Of a DNA stretch of 7,202 nucleotides, positions 5,977 through 7,202 are shown piece by piece. This DNA is from Candidatus Zixiibacteriota bacterium. Its GTDB lineage: Bacteria > Zixibacteria > MSB-5A5 > GN15 > PGXB01. The notes under the pieces were generated by a model. The model did no database searches. It saw only the letters and a list, made by a program, of their open reading frames with translations, and was not told the DNA's origin. The stretch spans positions 1-7,202 of the forward strand of contig JAUVBC010000106.1 in NCBI GenBank assembly GCA_030591405.1, read 5' to 3'. Position numbers and translations under genes: made by a program. How positions within the stretch are numbered: the stretch's first letter is position 1; every line of letters starts with the position of its first letter.

Positions 5977-7202
5977 ATGGCTTTCGGAAAAGCGCAGAAG
6001 TTTTATGCGGAGACACTCGCTAATATAAAAAATGATGGACTCCTCAAGGAAGAGCGGTTTATTCATTCATCGCAGGCGGCTGATATTAAAGTCGAATATC
6101 CCGAGGGTGATGCACCGCAGAACGCCATAAATATGTGCGCCAATAATTATCTCGGCTTATCTTCACATCCCGATGTTGTTGCGGCGGCGCATGCCGGACT
6201 TGACAGGCGAGGTTATGGGATGTCATCGGTGAGATCTATTTGCGGGACACAGGATATCCACCGGGAGCTTGAAGAAAAGCTCAGCAAATTTCTTGGTATG
6301 GAAAAAACTATTCTGTTTTCGTCCTGTATGGACGCCAATGCCGCGGTTTTTGATTCGCTCCTTGATAATCAGGATGCAATTATTGCTGACAAACTGATTC
6401 ACGCCTCGTTGATAGACGGTATCCGCCTTTGCAAAGCTGAACGGCATATATACGAACATTCCGATATGGCAATGCTCGAGGAAAAGCTGAAAGGAACGCA
6501 GGAAAAACGTTTCCGAATGATTGTCACCGATGGTGTTTTCTCGATGGATGGTGATCTGGCCAAACTTGATGAAATATGTAATTTGGCTGAAAAGTACGAT
6601 GCGATGGTGCTCGTCGATGATTCCCACGCGACCGGCTTTACTGGTAAGATGGGAAGAGGTACTCATGAGCATTATAATGTCATGGGTCGTGTTGATATTA
6701 TCACAACAACACTCGGCAAAGCGCTTGGCGGCGCCTCCGGTGGATGTATCAGCGCTAAAGCCGAAATAGTCGATCTGCTTCGCCAGCGTGCACGGACCTA
6801 TGTGTTTTCAAATTCGCTTCCTCCGGTGATAACATCGGCGGCGAACAAAGTAATTGATATTATTTCCTCGACTACAGAGCGACGGGATAAACTTGAAGAA
6901 TTGACTACATATTTTAGAAGAGAAATGACTGCCGCCGGATTTGATATTGTCCCCGGGTTTCATCCGATTGTCCCGATTATGCTTTATAATGCCAAACTAT
7001 CGCAGGATATCGCTCGTGATCTTTTTTATGAAGGTGTTTATGTTATCGGCTTTTTCTATCCGGTGGTCCCGAAAGGTCAGGCCCGTATCCGGACACAGAT
7101 CTCTGCGGCGCATGATATGGACCATATCAAAAAAGCGATAGCCGCATTCACCAAAGTAGGGGAGAAGTACAAAATCCTCGGCAAATCCAAATCCGAAGTG
7201 AT
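5977..7202 (+). CDS. kbl: second 2-amino-3-ketobutyrate CoA ligase paralogue (3' end cut by window)
   Basis: An open frame runs from ATG 5977 to the window edge (408 full codons, no stop), so only the last few residues are missing. It is a full-length PLP-dependent alpha-oxoamine synthase and clear paralogue of the upstream Kbl, about 70% identical by eye across residues 52-171, with the same start (MAF) and the same C-terminal KYKILGKSKSE tail. Catalytic features are intact: Lys248 in TTTLGKALGG (243-252), His142, Asp214 and His217 in DDSHATGF, and Arg372 in GQARIRTQ. The main difference in a conserved block is SSVRSICGTQD (83-93), where Ser87 replaces the Phe found in copy 1 and in E. coli Kbl. 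The related position in 5-aminolevulinate synthase helps recognise the acyl group, so a changed acyl-CoA preference is possible. It has its own strong ribosome site and promoter-like upstream sequence. The family is very sure; the distinct substrate is inference. Confidence 0.93.
   Translation, partial: MAFGKAQKFYAETLANIKNDGLLKEERFIHSSQAADIKVEYPEGDAPQNAINMCANNYLGLSSHPDVVAAAHAGLDRRGYGMSSVRSICGTQDIHRELEEKLSKFLGMEKTILFSSCMDANAAVFDSLLDNQDAIIADKLIHASLIDGIRLCKAERHIYEHSDMAMLEEKLKGTQEKRFRMIVTDGVFSMDGDLAKLDEICNLAEKYDAMVLVDDSHATGFTGKMGRGTHEHYNVMGRVDIITTTLGKALGGASGGCISAKAEIVDLLRQRARTYVFSNSLPPVITSAANKVIDIISSTTERRDKLEELTTYFRREMTAAGFDIVPGFHPIVPIMLYNAKLSQDIARDLFYEGVYVIGFFYPVVPKGQARIRTQISAAHDMDHIKKAIAAFTKVGEKYKILGKSKSEV

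Noticed and set aside
6223..6672. 149-codon open frame on the minus strand
   Set aside because: It lies fully opposite the conserved core of the second kbl, has no recognisable motifs and no ribosome site was seen; it is an antisense shadow.

Overview
The window reads as chromosomal DNA from a bacterium of moderate to low GC, with every gene on the + strand. The enzymes are typical bacterial housekeeping types. A palindromic intergenic repeat of the TCATNGCGAG...CTCGCAATGA kind suggests an environmental or uncultured lineage. A phylum such as Zixibacteria would fit, but this is a weak guess from style and not from a marker gene. No phage, transposase, CRISPR, tRNA or rRNA signal was seen.

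Layout: (1) 44-1180 is a complete 6-phosphofructokinase gene, followed by a palindromic repeat (about 1195-1298) and a strong intrinsic terminator (1315-1345). (2) A sigma-70-like promoter (1365-1401) leads into a cluster of four genes: an L-threonine 3-dehydrogenase-like zinc dehydrogenase (1444-2496), an AcsA-type short-chain acyl-CoA synthetase (2586-4289), a small phosphopantetheine carrier protein (4309-4560) and a 2-amino-3-ketobutyrate CoA ligase, Kbl (4568-5815). (3) After a 161-base gap with promoter-like sequence comes a second, diverged Kbl paralogue (5977 to the window edge, cut off at the 3' end).

Tdh and Kbl together form the classical threonine-to-glycine route: threonine is oxidised to 2-amino-3-ketobutyrate, which CoA cleaves to glycine plus acetyl-CoA. 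The unusual part is the tight insertion of an acyl-activating enzyme and a carrier protein between them (gaps of 19 and 7 bases from synthetase to carrier to Kbl), together with a tandem second Kbl. In the second Kbl a Phe is replaced by Ser at a position that aligns with an acyl-recognition residue of the related 5-aminolevulinate synthase. This raises the possibility that the cluster is not plain threonine catabolism. It could be a carrier-protein-linked aminoketone-forming or aminoketone-cleaving module, similar in logic to the acyl-ACP synthetase / ACP / serine palmitoyltransferase sets of bacterial sphingolipid synthesis but built from short-chain, glycine-type enzymes. That reading is inference; the individual family assignments are firm.
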